Below, piece by piece: positions 1 through 8,908 of a stretch of DNA of 64,000 nt; within the stretch, counting starts at the first letter, position 1; every line of letters begins with the position of its first letter. The DNA comes from Methanolinea sp. (GTDB taxonomy: Archaea > Halobacteriota > Methanomicrobia > Methanomicrobiales > Methanospirillaceae). The DNA lies in assembly GCA_018262855.1 (NCBI GenBank), contig JADFDO010000001.1, positions 62,001-126,000 of the forward strand, given 5' to 3'. Made by a program: the position numbers and the translations under genes. A model generated the notes under the pieces. That model was not told the origin of the DNA. It made no database searches and saw only the letters and a list, made by a program, of their open reading frames with translations.

Positions 1-65
1 TCCCTTTACCAAGACCCCCCCTGCTGACAGCGCTCGCAGGTTGCGGGGCACTTCTGTTATTCTAA
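1..65 (+). CDS. Possible 3' end of an upstream gene (partial)
   Basis: The third frame is open from the window edge to a TAA at 63-65. It ends in a hydrophobic stretch, LLTALAGCGALLLF, directly before the stop. A C-terminal membrane anchor of this kind is common in archaeal surface proteins. Only 20 codons are visible, so this could be chance. Nothing can be said about function. Confidence 0.3.
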   Translation, partial: PLPRPPLLTALAGCGALLLF

Positions 66-218
66 ATGTTTGCGTTTATTTCAAGGTTCTGCCAGGATGA
101 ATTGTTCTTTCTTACTGTCAGTATATCCAGGTAGTGTCAGATCCCGATAATCGGAATGGGTGCATTGAATAGAATTTTTTTAGCAAAAACTATTTACATA
201 ATGTATTGTAAACTTAAC

Positions 219-346
219 AATATATATGGTTCTGGAAACATCCAGGTCATGGGATTTGAAGCGACGGGTTGATCCTGAAGAGACAGGTTCACCGGCACTT
301 TATGCCCATCCGGGAAGCTGCCTGAACATATACCAAATAAGGAGGT
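219..346 (+). promoter_or_regulatory. Promoter, leader and RBS of the beta-helix lipoprotein gene
   Basis: A TATA-like AATATATATGG lies at 219-229, which puts a start site near 250 and leaves a leader of roughly 100 nt. A strong GGAGGT ribosome binding site is at 341-346, 10 nt before the ATG at 357. The leader contains short complementary blocks (CAGG with CCTG, GTTC with GAAC, around 280-330) that could fold. I do not recognise a known riboswitch class. The segment before 219 holds no convincing gene except the possible 3' end at 1-65. Confidence 0.45.
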
Positions 347-356
347 AAATTCCACG

Positions 357-2429
357 ATGAGAAAAATTACCGTATTGCTCTGTGCATTTACACTGGTATG
401 TGCCTTCACCGCATGCGTGGAGGGGGATACCACCACGGAGAATCAGGATATCACCTATATCGCCCTGGAGGGTGACTCGATCACCGTTGATGGCAGCGGT
501 GCTGTTGTTGACGGGAGTACAATTACCATCACTTCGGCCGGAACCTACAGTGTATCAGGGTCTCTTGATGATGGGCAGATTCTTGTGGATACGACCGACG
601 CAGACAATGTCAACATGATCTTAAATGGCGTGAACATTGCCTGTTCCACGACTGCACCGATCAATGTGCTGAATGCAGAAAAAGTGGTGATCACCCTCGC
701 CGAAGGGACGAGGAATTCCGTAACAGACGGCACTTCCTATACCAATCTGGATGAGGATTCAGAACCCGATGCTGCAATCTTCAGCAGGGATGATCTTACA
801 ATAAAAGGATCCGGAACGCTCACGATCGATGCCAATTATAACGATGGCATCACCAGCAAGGATGACCTGAAAATTACCGGGGGAAGCATCACGGTCCAGG
901 CGGTCAATGATGGTATCAGGGGCAGGGATTCGGTTGAGATCAAGGGTGGATCTGTGACGATCAACGCGGCCGGAGACGGAATCCAGTCAAATAACGACGA
1001 GGATGCTGAGAAGGGATATATCTCAATCGAGGATGGCACGCTCACACTCGTCGCCGGGGCTGATGGCATCCAGGCGGAGAAAAGCCTCACAATCAGCGGC
1101 GGTGATATCAAGGTGACTTCAGGAACCGGGAGCGAATCCGACAGTGGAAAAGGCCTGAAGGCAGGAGTTGCTGTCACGATTACCGGAGGAGTGCTCAACA
1201 TCAACTCAGCTGATGATGCAATCCATTCGAATGACAGCATCGTCATTGATGGAGGGGATCTCACCCTTGCTTCCAGCGACGATGCTGTTCATGCAGATTC
1301 CAGCCTGGAGATCAATGGTGGGGACACTACCATTACACGGAGCTACGAGGGGCTTGACAGCGCAGCAATCACCCTGAACGGCGGGAATGTTCACCTTGTT
1401 GCAAGCGACGATGGTATAAACGCCGTTACGAAAGGATCCAGTTCCGAGATGATGGGCCGGCCAGGCCAGAACAACGGTGCAGCAACTGGTTCCAATACCC
1501 TCAATATCAACGGCGGGCACCTTGTTGTTGATGCAGGTGGCGATGGGCTCGATATCAGCGGGCCGATCACCATGACCGCAGGAACCGTGATAGTGAACGG
1601 TCCCACGAACAACGGCAACGGGCCGGTCGATTACCTGGGAAGTTTCACGATCTCCGGAGGGAATTTCCTGGCAGTAGGAAGCGCCGGCATGGCAATGGGA
1701 CCCAGCACATCATCAACTCAGAACTCGGTGATGTTCACGTATGCCGGGACCCAGGCAGCGGGCACCCTTATCCATATTGAATCCGTGGAAGGCGACGATA
1801 TCCTGACTTTTGCACCGGTAAAGGCATATCAGTCCGTCGTCTTCAGTTCACCCGAACTTCCGAGCGGTTCGGAGTACGCCGTATATTCCGGAGGCAGCTC
1901 GAGCGGAACATCAGCCGACGGCATATACTCGGGTGGAACATATACTCCAGGGACTGAAGTAACCAGGTTCACTGTCTCGGGAACGGTCACAACAGTCGGA
2001 TCACAGAACGGGCAGATGCCTGGCATCATGCCCGGCACTATGCCTGGCAATATGACGCCAAATACACCTGCGCCTGGCAACACAGTAAACAACAGGACTT
2101 CAAGGATGCCAGGAAATCCTGCAAACAGTATGAACGGTTATGTGCCGGGGAATGTTCCAGGTGGCATGAACAGCAATACACCTGGCACTATGGTGAACAA
2201 CAGGACTTCAGGAATGCCGGGGAATCCTGCAAATAGTATGAACGGTTACATGCCTGGTTCATTCTCATCGGGGATGACAGGAAACATACCTGGCAGCGCA
2301 CCTTCCATCACGACCAGGAATCCAACTGTCACCCAGGGTTATTCCTCAGTATATGGAATTGCCGCTGCCCAGACTGGTGCATTCTCACATGGCGTGATCG
2401 GTTCCAGGCGGAGTACCGGGCGCTGGTAA
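357..2429 (+). CDS. Secreted beta-helix lipoprotein, DUF4353/Cthe_2159-like
   Basis: Predicted exported, lipid-anchored surface protein. The first 20 residues form a signal peptide ending in a lipobox-like FTAC (Cys20). Residues about 30-560 consist of many short repeats of the type GG..I.IN...DGI, expected for a right-handed parallel beta-helix of the carbohydrate-binding domain family DUF4353, whose characterised member Cthe_2159 binds acidic polysaccharide. The last 130 residues are low-complexity, rich in Met-Pro-Gly and Asn, with an in-frame duplication, and may be a wall-spanning or flexible tail. The start is set by the GGAGGT site upstream. The gene stands alone; its 3' end converges on the sensor kinase gene. 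Family assignment is by pattern recognition; ligand unknown. Confidence 0.75.
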   Translation: MRKITVLLCAFTLVCAFTACVEGDTTTENQDITYIALEGDSITVDGSGAVVDGSTITITSAGTYSVSGSLDDGQILVDTTDADNVNMILNGVNIACSTTAPINVLNAEKVVITLAEGTRNSVTDGTSYTNLDEDSEPDAAIFSRDDLTIKGSGTLTIDANYNDGITSKDDLKITGGSITVQAVNDGIRGRDSVEIKGGSVTINAAGDGIQSNNDEDAEKGYISIEDGTLTLVAGADGIQAEKSLTISGGDIKVTSGTGSESDSGKGLKAGVAVTITGGVLNINSADDAIHSNDSIVIDGGDLTLASSDDAVHADSSLEINGGDTTITRSYEGLDSAAITLNGGNVHLVASDDGINAVTKGSSSEMMGRPGQNNGAATGSNTLNINGGHLVVDAGGDGLDISGPITMTAGTVIVNGPTNNGNGPVDYLGSFTISGGNFLAVGSAGMAMGPSTSSTQNSVMFTYAGTQAAGTLIHIESVEGDDILTFAPVKAYQSVVFSSPELPSGSEYAVYSGGSSSGTSADGIYSGGTYTPGTEVTRFTVSGTVTTVGSQNGQMPGIMPGTMPGNMTPNTPAPGNTVNNRTSRMPGNPANSMNGYVPGNVPGGMNSNTPGTMVNNRTSGMPGNPANSMNGYMPGSFSSGMTGNIPGSAPSITTRNPTVTQGYSSVYGIAAAQTGAFSHGVIGSRRSTGRW
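2088..2270 (+). repeat. In-frame 108-bp tandem repeat in the lipoprotein tail
   Basis: The block starting AACAACAGGACTTCA at 2088 recurs at 2196, exactly 108 bp later, encoding two copies of NNRTS.MPGNPANSMNGY. The copies differ by a few substitutions, mostly silent. The in-frame period implies repeat expansion within the coding sequence. Confidence 0.8.
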
Positions 2430-2452
2430 GAGAGAAGATTGAGAGTAGAACA

Positions 2453-4918
2453 TCAGGCAGTGGAGGGGGGAGAAGAAGGAGATCCTCCGGTGAGGGTGAA
2501 TAAGAAGGTGCAACCCTTGTCAGGGGAAGATTCCGCCCGGATTCCTCCTCCATGGCGCTCGAGGATCTGCTCCACGATTGAGAGGCCGACTCCTGTTCCT
2601 TCATAGCGGGGATCGCTGTGAAGGCGCTCGAAAACCCGGAAAAGGCGGTCTGCATATGCCATGTCAAATCCAACACCATTGTCGCGAATATAGTACACAA
2701 CCGCCCCGTCATTCCGGGATGAGCCAATCTCCACTTGAGCGATGTCGCGTGAGCGTGTGAACTTGAGGGCGTTCGAGATCAGGTTCTGAAAGACCTGCCG
2801 CACAAGCACGGGATCTGCCGTGCATGCCGGAAGCGATCCAATCCTGGTCTCGATCTGTCTTCCGCACTCATGTCCGAGCATATCCTCAAGCACTTCGCGG
2901 GCAAGCTGTTCCATGTCGACAGTCTCCCTGCTGAGTACCTTGCGGCTTGCGCGGGAGAGTGCGAGGAGGGAGTCGATAAGCTGGATCATCTTCACTGAGT
3001 TTTCCCGGATCTTTTCGATCATCTGCCGCGATTCAGGGGGAACGGCCTGCCCGTACATCTTCAGGAACAGGGCCGAATACCCATCTATAGCCCGCAGGGG
3101 TCCTTTGAGGTCATGAGAGACGGAATACGTGAAGGTTGAAAGGTCCCTGTTCGCAGCCTGGAGATCCCGGGTCCTCTCAGCGACCTTCTCCTCTAGTTCT
3201 GAATAAAAACGTTCAAGTTCCTCCTCTGCATGTTTCCGTTCAGTGATGTCCCTTCCGACAGACTGGTATTCGATCAGATCCCCCTGCTCCGTAAAGATAG
3301 CCCGCGTGTTCCATTGCTGCCACCTGACCTTACCATCAGGCATTCTTGTCCTGAGTTCCACCATGCCAGCGGGAGAGGCTGGTGAAAGAGAAGAGAGGTG
3401 CCGGGCCAGCATTTCCCTGTCCACACCTGGGATATCGGGGACAAATCGTCTGTCTGCCGTGATCTCCCGGGATACATTGAAATACCGGTTGAAAGCATCG
3501 TTTGCAAAGATGGGCGTCCCATCAGGGGAAAACCGGTATATGAGGTCATTCTGGCTCTCGACAACCGCCTTATAGCGCTCCTCGCTCTTCCAGAGCGCGT
3601 TTCGTGTCCGGAGGCGCAGGAGTGCTACGGATGCCTGGTTTGTAAAGGCTTCGATAAGTCCGGTATTGACAAGGTCATACCCTTCTTTTAAAAGAATGAT
3701 AACCTGCCCGAATATCTCCCCCTGACTTGAGAATCCCAGGAGGTATATTTTTTTGATAGTGAGTGTCTCTTCGAAACGCCTGCAGGCATCAAGTGGGAAC
3801 TTCCCCATGAATAAGTAATAGAGCGGCGGGGCCTCCTGGATTCCCTTCTTCTGGAGGAGCACGGATGCAGAGGGATCTGTTGCAAATGAGACCAAAAACC
3901 CAATGGGATTGACCCCAAATTCCCGGATGAACAGGTTTTGAACATCCTCATCGCACGCGACGGCCTTCATCATGATAGTCTGGTTCTTCATATCGGTCTC
4001 GCAGACTGTCACCACCGAAGATGGTTCCAGTTCATTCACTTTTGATGCAATGAACTGGTAGAGTTCCTGTTCATCAACGATGTCCAGGAATGCCATCGCG
4101 GTCCGTGAAAGGAACTCCATATCCCTTAGATGCCGTTTTTCCTTCTCTGCTGCCTCCCGCTCCCGTGATATATCGCGTCCTATCCCCTGGATCATGGTGC
4201 AGGAACTGCCGGGATCGAATGCAGCTGTAAAAGTCCATTCCGTCCAGATACCATTACCTACTGATTTCTCCTTTGGACGAATGCGCAGGGTACAGAGGGA
4301 TGAGGGATTTTCCTTGTTCAGTCCGCTGACGGCATTTCGAAGGATATCCCGGTTATCTTCGACGATGCAGGCAGAAAAGCTGCTACCGGCCAGGTTTTCC
4401 GTGGATATCCCAATTGTCTCAGAAAACGCCCTGTTGCAGAACGTTATCATCAGATCAGGATTTATCCGGCAGATATAACCTGAATGAGATTCGAGGATGC
4501 TCCGGCACCGGATTTCCCGAGCTTTCAGGGCCTCGGTCTTCTCTTTTCTGCCCGCCTCTTCCCGGATCTTCCCATAGATCTCGTGAAGGAGCGCGGTTTC
4601 ATCGCCACCCTTCCGGAAGTATGCAGAAATCCCGTATCGGGACGCTTCGACCGCAACATCCTCACTGCCCTGGCCGGTCACAAGGATGAACGGGATCTCG
4701 CCGTACCTGGCGCGGACATGCCGGAGAAACGATATACCGTCTTTTTCCGGTAATGCATACTCGGAAATGATCGCATCGTATATCTCCTTTCCCAGGAGGT
4801 CTTCGGCTTCCACTTCTGTTTCCGCCGGGTGGACAGCGATCCCAGGCCACGCTGATGCATGCGAGAGGAGCGAGGAGAGAAAAGTTCTGTCCGCATCCAC
4901 CGCGAGGACCGTGAACAT
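2453..4918 (-). CDS. Hybrid sensor histidine kinase: REC-PAS-GAF-PAS-HisKA-HATPase
   Basis: Cytoplasmic sensor kinase of about 821 residues with no membrane segment. Order: receiver domain (1-115), PAS (about 137-250), a GAF-like region (265-435), second PAS (445-560), coiled coil, HisKA with the phospho-acceptor His602 in YSVSHDLKGPL, and a HATPase domain with N-box NLISNALKF and G-boxes DNGVGFD and GTGVGLS. The receiver is atypical: at the usual phospho-Asp place the sequence reads ISEYALP, so residue 53 is Glu. I chose the ATG at 4918 because a TATA box lies 26 bp upstream (leaderless); a GTG at 4951 overlaps that TATA box. No response regulator gene is adjacent. Divergent from purL. Confidence 0.88.
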   Translation of the reverse strand: MFTVLAVDADRTFLSSLLSHASAWPGIAVHPAETEVEAEDLLGKEIYDAIISEYALPEKDGISFLRHVRARYGEIPFILVTGQGSEDVAVEASRYGISAYFRKGGDETALLHEIYGKIREEAGRKEKTEALKAREIRCRSILESHSGYICRINPDLMITFCNRAFSETIGISTENLAGSSFSACIVEDNRDILRNAVSGLNKENPSSLCTLRIRPKEKSVGNGIWTEWTFTAAFDPGSSCTMIQGIGRDISREREAAEKEKRHLRDMEFLSRTAMAFLDIVDEQELYQFIASKVNELEPSSVVTVCETDMKNQTIMMKAVACDEDVQNLFIREFGVNPIGFLVSFATDPSASVLLQKKGIQEAPPLYYLFMGKFPLDACRRFEETLTIKKIYLLGFSSQGEIFGQVIILLKEGYDLVNTGLIEAFTNQASVALLRLRTRNALWKSEERYKAVVESQNDLIYRFSPDGTPIFANDAFNRYFNVSREITADRRFVPDIPGVDREMLARHLSSLSPASPAGMVELRTRMPDGKVRWQQWNTRAIFTEQGDLIEYQSVGRDITERKHAEEELERFYSELEEKVAERTRDLQAANRDLSTFTYSVSHDLKGPLRAIDGYSALFLKMYGQAVPPESRQMIEKIRENSVKMIQLIDSLLALSRASRKVLSRETVDMEQLAREVLEDMLGHECGRQIETRIGSLPACTADPVLVRQVFQNLISNALKFTRSRDIAQVEIGSSRNDGAVVYYIRDNGVGFDMAYADRLFRVFERLHSDPRYEGTGVGLSIVEQILERHGGGIRAESSPDKGCTFLFTLTGGSPSSPPSTA

Positions 4919-4940
4919 GGAGAGTGGTTTCTCTGTTGGA

Positions 4941-4948
4941 ATATAAAA
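4941..4948 (-). promoter_or_regulatory. TATA box of the sensor kinase gene
   Basis: On the minus strand this reads TTTTATAT, centred 26 bp before the ATG at 4918, consistent with leaderless transcription and with the shorter start. Confidence 0.55.
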
Positions 4949-4993
4949 CACTTGAAATACACCGGCTTGAAACTACTCCATGGAAAGGCCACT

Positions 4994-5038
4994 GTATGTG
5001 CCCAGCACACAAAGGGCGACCGATCAACTGGCACATAC
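4994..5038. promoter_or_regulatory. 9-bp inverted repeat between divergent kinase and purL genes
   Basis: GTATGTGCC at 4994-5002 and its perfect complement GGCACATAC at 5030-5038 are separated by 27 nt. The element sits between two divergent start codons, 40 bp before purL. A candidate operator for a dimeric regulator, or a hairpin; no known motif recognised. Confidence 0.4.
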
Positions 5039-5078
5039 GTCGGAGCAATTTTGTCATTCCACGCACTAACAGTTAGGT

Positions 5079-8024
5079 ATGGCTTCCTGCATCCACCGGA
5101 TAGAAGTGCGGTACAGGTCTGATCCCAGGTTGTCGACCCGGACCGGGAGGATACGATCGCTTGGATTCCCGGTTCAAGCGCTGCATCTCGTGGATGTCTA
5201 TACCATCGCCACCCATTCGCGGGATTTTTCCCATGAGGTTCTCTCAAAGATAGCGGCGCAACTGATCAATCCGGTGGTCCAGGAATATACGATCGATCGC
5301 CCGACGGATTTCACCCCGTTTGATACTGCAATTGAGGTCGGGTTCCTCCCGGGAGTCACGGACAATACGGGGATGACGGCAAAGCAGACTATCGAGGATT
5401 ATCTCAAGATCCGTTTTCTCGAAGGAGAAGCGGTCTTCTCATCAAGGCTTTTTTTCATATCCGGGGACCTCGATCCCGGCATGCTCGAAAAATTCGTGCA
5501 GTCGCTCGCAAACCCCCTCATTCACAGGGTTCATGTCAAGAGCCGCCAGGAATATGGGAAATCCGGGATGGACCACGTCACACCATTCGTCTCGCTCCAC
5601 GAACTGCCTACTGCAGAGATAGTGAACCTGGATCTCACGGACGCTGATCTCGCCCGCCTCGGGAAAGAGGGGATCATGGACCCCGTATCAGGACTCCGCC
5701 GGGGGCCTCTTGCACTCGACCTGGCCCAGCTGCATACCATACGGGAGTATTTCAGATCGAAGGGGAGGAGCCCGACGGATGTGGAAATCGAGTCGCTTGC
5801 CCAGACCTGGAGCGAGCATTGCAAGCATACCATCTTTGCGTCTGCGATGGACCACGATGTTCCGGAAGGGCTCTACAAGACCTGCATCAAGGCTGCTACC
5901 AACCGGATCAGGGAAGAGCGGGGTGAACACGACATCTGCGTCTCAGTGTTCTCGGATAATTCCGGGGCGATCGCGTTTGACGAGCGCCATCTTGTGACCC
6001 ACAAGGTCGAGACGCATAATTCCCCGTCCGCGCTCGATCCCTTCGGCGGGGCGCTTACGGGTATCGTCGGGGTGAACCGGGATACAATCGGCTTTGGCCT
6101 CGGCGCAAAGCCATGCATTAACGTGTATGGATACTGCGTTGGCGATCCCGATACCGAACCTCTCCTTTTCCGGGGAAAGAACCGTCAAAATCCAATACTC
6201 TCCCCAAGGCGAATCCTGGAAGGGGTTGTCCAGGGAGTCGGGGTCGGTGGAAACTGCTCCGGTATCCCGACACCCCAGGGCTGGTGCTATTTCCATGAGC
6301 GGTACATGGGAAAACCTCTTGTGTTTGCAGGGACCGTGGGGGTATTACCGCGTACAAGCGGGGGGAGAATGTTGCACGAGAAACGTGCCCTCCCAGGCGA
6401 CCACATCGTCATGGTGGGTGGAAGGGTCGGAAAGGATGGCATCCATGGCGCCACGTTCTCTTCGGAAGCCCTCGACCCGGCAAGCCCTGTGACCGCGGTG
6501 CAGATTGGTGACCCGATCACCCAGAAGAAGTTCTCAGATGTCATCGTCAAGGAGGCCCGCGACCTCTGCCTGTACCACAGCATCACGGACAACGGGGCAG
6601 GAGGACTCTCGTGTTCCGTAGCGGAGATGGCAAAGGAATGCAACGGGTGCCATGTTTTCCTCGACAAGGTGCCCCTCAAATACCCCGGGATGGCACCGTG
6701 GGAGATCTGGATCTCAGAGTCGCAGGAGAGAATGACCCTTGCGGTCCCGGAGGAGAGCCTCGATGCATTGATGGATCTCATGCAGAGGAGAGACGTGGAG
6801 GCGACAGTCATCGGGAGATTCACGGATACGGGGAGGTGTGTCGTTGAATGCCACGGTCACATCGTCATGGACATAGAACTCGATTTCCTGCATGATGGTC
6901 TTCCCAAAAAGCACCTGGTAACAACCCCGATCATCCCAAATTTTCCCGAACCGGACACTGCGTGCCCCGAACGGCTGAATGACCTGCTCCTGTCGATGCT
7001 TGGTAGGAAGAACATTTGTTCGAAGGAGTTTATCGCAACCCAGTATGATCATACGGTCCAGGGCGGTCATGTGCTTGGACCGATACAGGGAATTGGGAGG
7101 GTCCAGGCTTCTGCGACACTGACAAAGGTTGTCCCTGGTTCAGCAAAGGGCGTGGGGCTCTCCCAAGCAATCTTTCCATCCTACTCAGAACTGGATCCAT
7201 ATCGCATGGCGATCGCCGGGATCGATGCCGCCATCCGCGGATTGATCGCAATTGGTATCCCGCTGGACGCGATTGCCCTTCTCGACAACTTCTGCTGGTG
7301 TTCTTCGGACGAACCTTCGAGGCTCTGGCAGCTGAAGAGGGCCGCATTCGGGTGCTATGACGGAGCCACTGCATTCGGGACGCCGTTCATTTCGGGAAAG
7401 GACAGCATGTTCAACGATTTTTCGGGATTCGACGAGAATAACAATCCGGTAAAGATTTCAGTCCCTCCAACCCTCCTCATCTCGTCGATCGGGATCCACC
7501 CTGATGTAGAAAAGGCAGTCTCGATGGATGCGAAGATGGAGGGTGACCATGTCTATGTCGTGGGCCGGGCAACTCCAGGGCTCGGAGGATCGGAATATTT
7601 CATGCATCTCGGCAGCATCGGGAACACTGTCCCGGCACTCGATATACACCACGCGAAGGAGATCTATCAGCGGATGACAGGAGCCATCATGAACGAACTG
7701 GTGGCGTCCGCATTCCCCGTTGCCCACGGTGGGCTTCTCATCGCCCTCGCAAAGGTCTCGATCGCAGGCAACCTCGGGATGGAGGTCTCACTGCCGGAAG
7801 GGATTCGTCCGGATTACTACCTCTTCTCCGAATCACCCGGGAGGTTCATCGTCACAGTCTCGCATGAGAACAGGGATGCTTTCGAACGGATGCTCGGAAA
7901 GGATGCCCATCACTTTGGCCGTGTGGGAGGATCCATGCTGAAGGTCATTGCAGGAAGGACTCTGGTTGACCTGCCCGTTGATCAGATGGAGGCTGCGTAT
8001 AAGGCTCCATTCAGGAGGTACTGA
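5079..8024 (+). CDS. purL: Phosphoribosylformylglycinamidine synthase PurL with fused duplicated PurS-like domains
   Basis: Catalyses ATP-dependent amidation of FGAR to FGAM in purine synthesis, using ammonia from PurQ. Residues about 5-75 and 80-160 look like two tandem PurS-like modules: NPVVQEYTI in the first and NPLIHRVHV in the second occupy equivalent strand positions. The PurL catalytic core follows, with the signature TWSEHCKHT at 243-251 and GKDSM further on. At 981 residues it is longer than small PurL (about 720) and shorter than the one-chain enzyme (about 1,250), as expected for PurS-PurS-PurL with separate PurQ, which is the next gene (2-nt gap). No clear RBS precedes the ATG, so the gene may be leaderless; a GTG at 5106 is an alternative start. 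Confidence 0.93.
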   Translation: MASCIHRIEVRYRSDPRLSTRTGRIRSLGFPVQALHLVDVYTIATHSRDFSHEVLSKIAAQLINPVVQEYTIDRPTDFTPFDTAIEVGFLPGVTDNTGMTAKQTIEDYLKIRFLEGEAVFSSRLFFISGDLDPGMLEKFVQSLANPLIHRVHVKSRQEYGKSGMDHVTPFVSLHELPTAEIVNLDLTDADLARLGKEGIMDPVSGLRRGPLALDLAQLHTIREYFRSKGRSPTDVEIESLAQTWSEHCKHTIFASAMDHDVPEGLYKTCIKAATNRIREERGEHDICVSVFSDNSGAIAFDERHLVTHKVETHNSPSALDPFGGALTGIVGVNRDTIGFGLGAKPCINVYGYCVGDPDTEPLLFRGKNRQNPILSPRRILEGVVQGVGVGGNCSGIPTPQGWCYFHERYMGKPLVFAGTVGVLPRTSGGRMLHEKRALPGDHIVMVGGRVGKDGIHGATFSSEALDPASPVTAVQIGDPITQKKFSDVIVKEARDLCLYHSITDNGAGGLSCSVAEMAKECNGCHVFLDKVPLKYPGMAPWEIWISESQERMTLAVPEESLDALMDLMQRRDVEATVIGRFTDTGRCVVECHGHIVMDIELDFLHDGLPKKHLVTTPIIPNFPEPDTACPERLNDLLLSMLGRKNICSKEFIATQYDHTVQGGHVLGPIQGIGRVQASATLTKVVPGSAKGVGLSQAIFPSYSELDPYRMAIAGIDAAIRGLIAIGIPLDAIALLDNFCWCSSDEPSRLWQLKRAAFGCYDGATAFGTPFISGKDSMFNDFSGFDENNNPVKISVPPTLLISSIGIHPDVEKAVSMDAKMEGDHVYVVGRATPGLGGSEYFMHLGSIGNTVPALDIHHAKEIYQRMTGAIMNELVASAFPVAHGGLLIALAKVSIAGNLGMEVSLPEGIRPDYYLFSESPGRFIVTVSHENRDAFERMLGKDAHHFGRVGGSMLKVIAGRTLVDLPVDQMEAAYKAPFRRY

Positions 8025-8026
8025 CC

Positions 8027-8893
8027 ATGAATCCCCGGATTCCGGAACGGATGGGCGACACAGGCACCGGCAACGATGGAGCAACAGGGTTGATCCGGGA
8101 GAAGGCCCTCATCATGAGCGGGTACGGGATCAACTCCGAGATGGAGACAGGAGTTGCCCTGCTCAGGGCAGGGATGGAATCCGATATTGTTCATATCAAT
8201 GATCTCATTGCCGGGAAGCAGCAGCTCTCGGAATACCGGCTGCTCGTATTTCCTGGCGGTTTCTCCTATGGTGACGATACCGGTGCCGGCAATGCGTTCG
8301 CAAACCGGGTCAGAAACAACATATGGGACGATCTTCTGGAGTTCATGGAAGGTGATAACCTCGTGCTCGGGATCTGCAACGGGTTCCAGATCTTGGCCAA
8401 CCTGGGCCTCATCCCTGCATTTGATAAGACCTATACCCGTGATATTGCCCTCATGCCGAACACGAAAGGCGTCCTTGAATGCCGCTTCGTGACGCTCAAA
8501 CCTGCGAACGAAACCCTCTGGACGAAGGGGATTTCATACCTCTATTGCCCCGTGTCCCATGGCGAGGGTAATTTTTCCTGTTCGGAGACGATGCTCCGGC
8601 ACCTTGAGGAGAACCACATGATCGCATTCACCTACTGCAGGGATGACATGAGCCCGGCGGGTGGAGAATACCCCCATAATCCCAACGGATCGGTTGCAGA
8701 CATCGCCGCGATCACGTCTCTGGACGGAAAGGTACTCGGGATGATGCCGCACCCTGAAAGGGCGATGGAATTCGTGAACCTGTATGACTGGCCGAAGCGG
8801 AAGGAAGAACTGAAACGGGCAGGGAAACCGCTTCCCAGCGGGTCAGTGAACATGCAGCTGTTCCGGAATATTGTCCGGTATTTCGGTGAATAA
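8027..8893 (+). CDS. purQ: Phosphoribosylformylglycinamidine synthase glutaminase subunit PurQ
   Basis: Class I glutamine amidotransferase that supplies ammonia to PurL. Visible: the oxyanion and nucleophile motif LGICNGF with Cys117, and the MPHPERAME segment giving His242 and Glu244 of the triad. The ATG at 8027 has a strong GGAGGT site 7 nt upstream, inside the end of purL. This gives a roughly 22-residue, Gly/Asp-rich extension before the usual PurQ start (IREKALIMSGYG); a TTG at 8090 with GGAG upstream would remove it. Co-transcribed with purL. Confidence 0.94.
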   Translation: MNPRIPERMGDTGTGNDGATGLIREKALIMSGYGINSEMETGVALLRAGMESDIVHINDLIAGKQQLSEYRLLVFPGGFSYGDDTGAGNAFANRVRNNIWDDLLEFMEGDNLVLGICNGFQILANLGLIPAFDKTYTRDIALMPNTKGVLECRFVTLKPANETLWTKGISYLYCPVSHGEGNFSCSETMLRHLEENHMIAFTYCRDDMSPAGGEYPHNPNGSVADIAAITSLDGKVLGMMPHPERAMEFVNLYDWPKRKEELKRAGKPLPSGSVNMQLFRNIVRYFGE

Positions 8894-8908
8894 CCGTAAG
8901 ACCACATC

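Noticed and set aside
4919-4951. GTG start for the sensor kinase
   Set aside because: It overlaps the TATA box, and the residues added lie before the first strand of the receiver domain.
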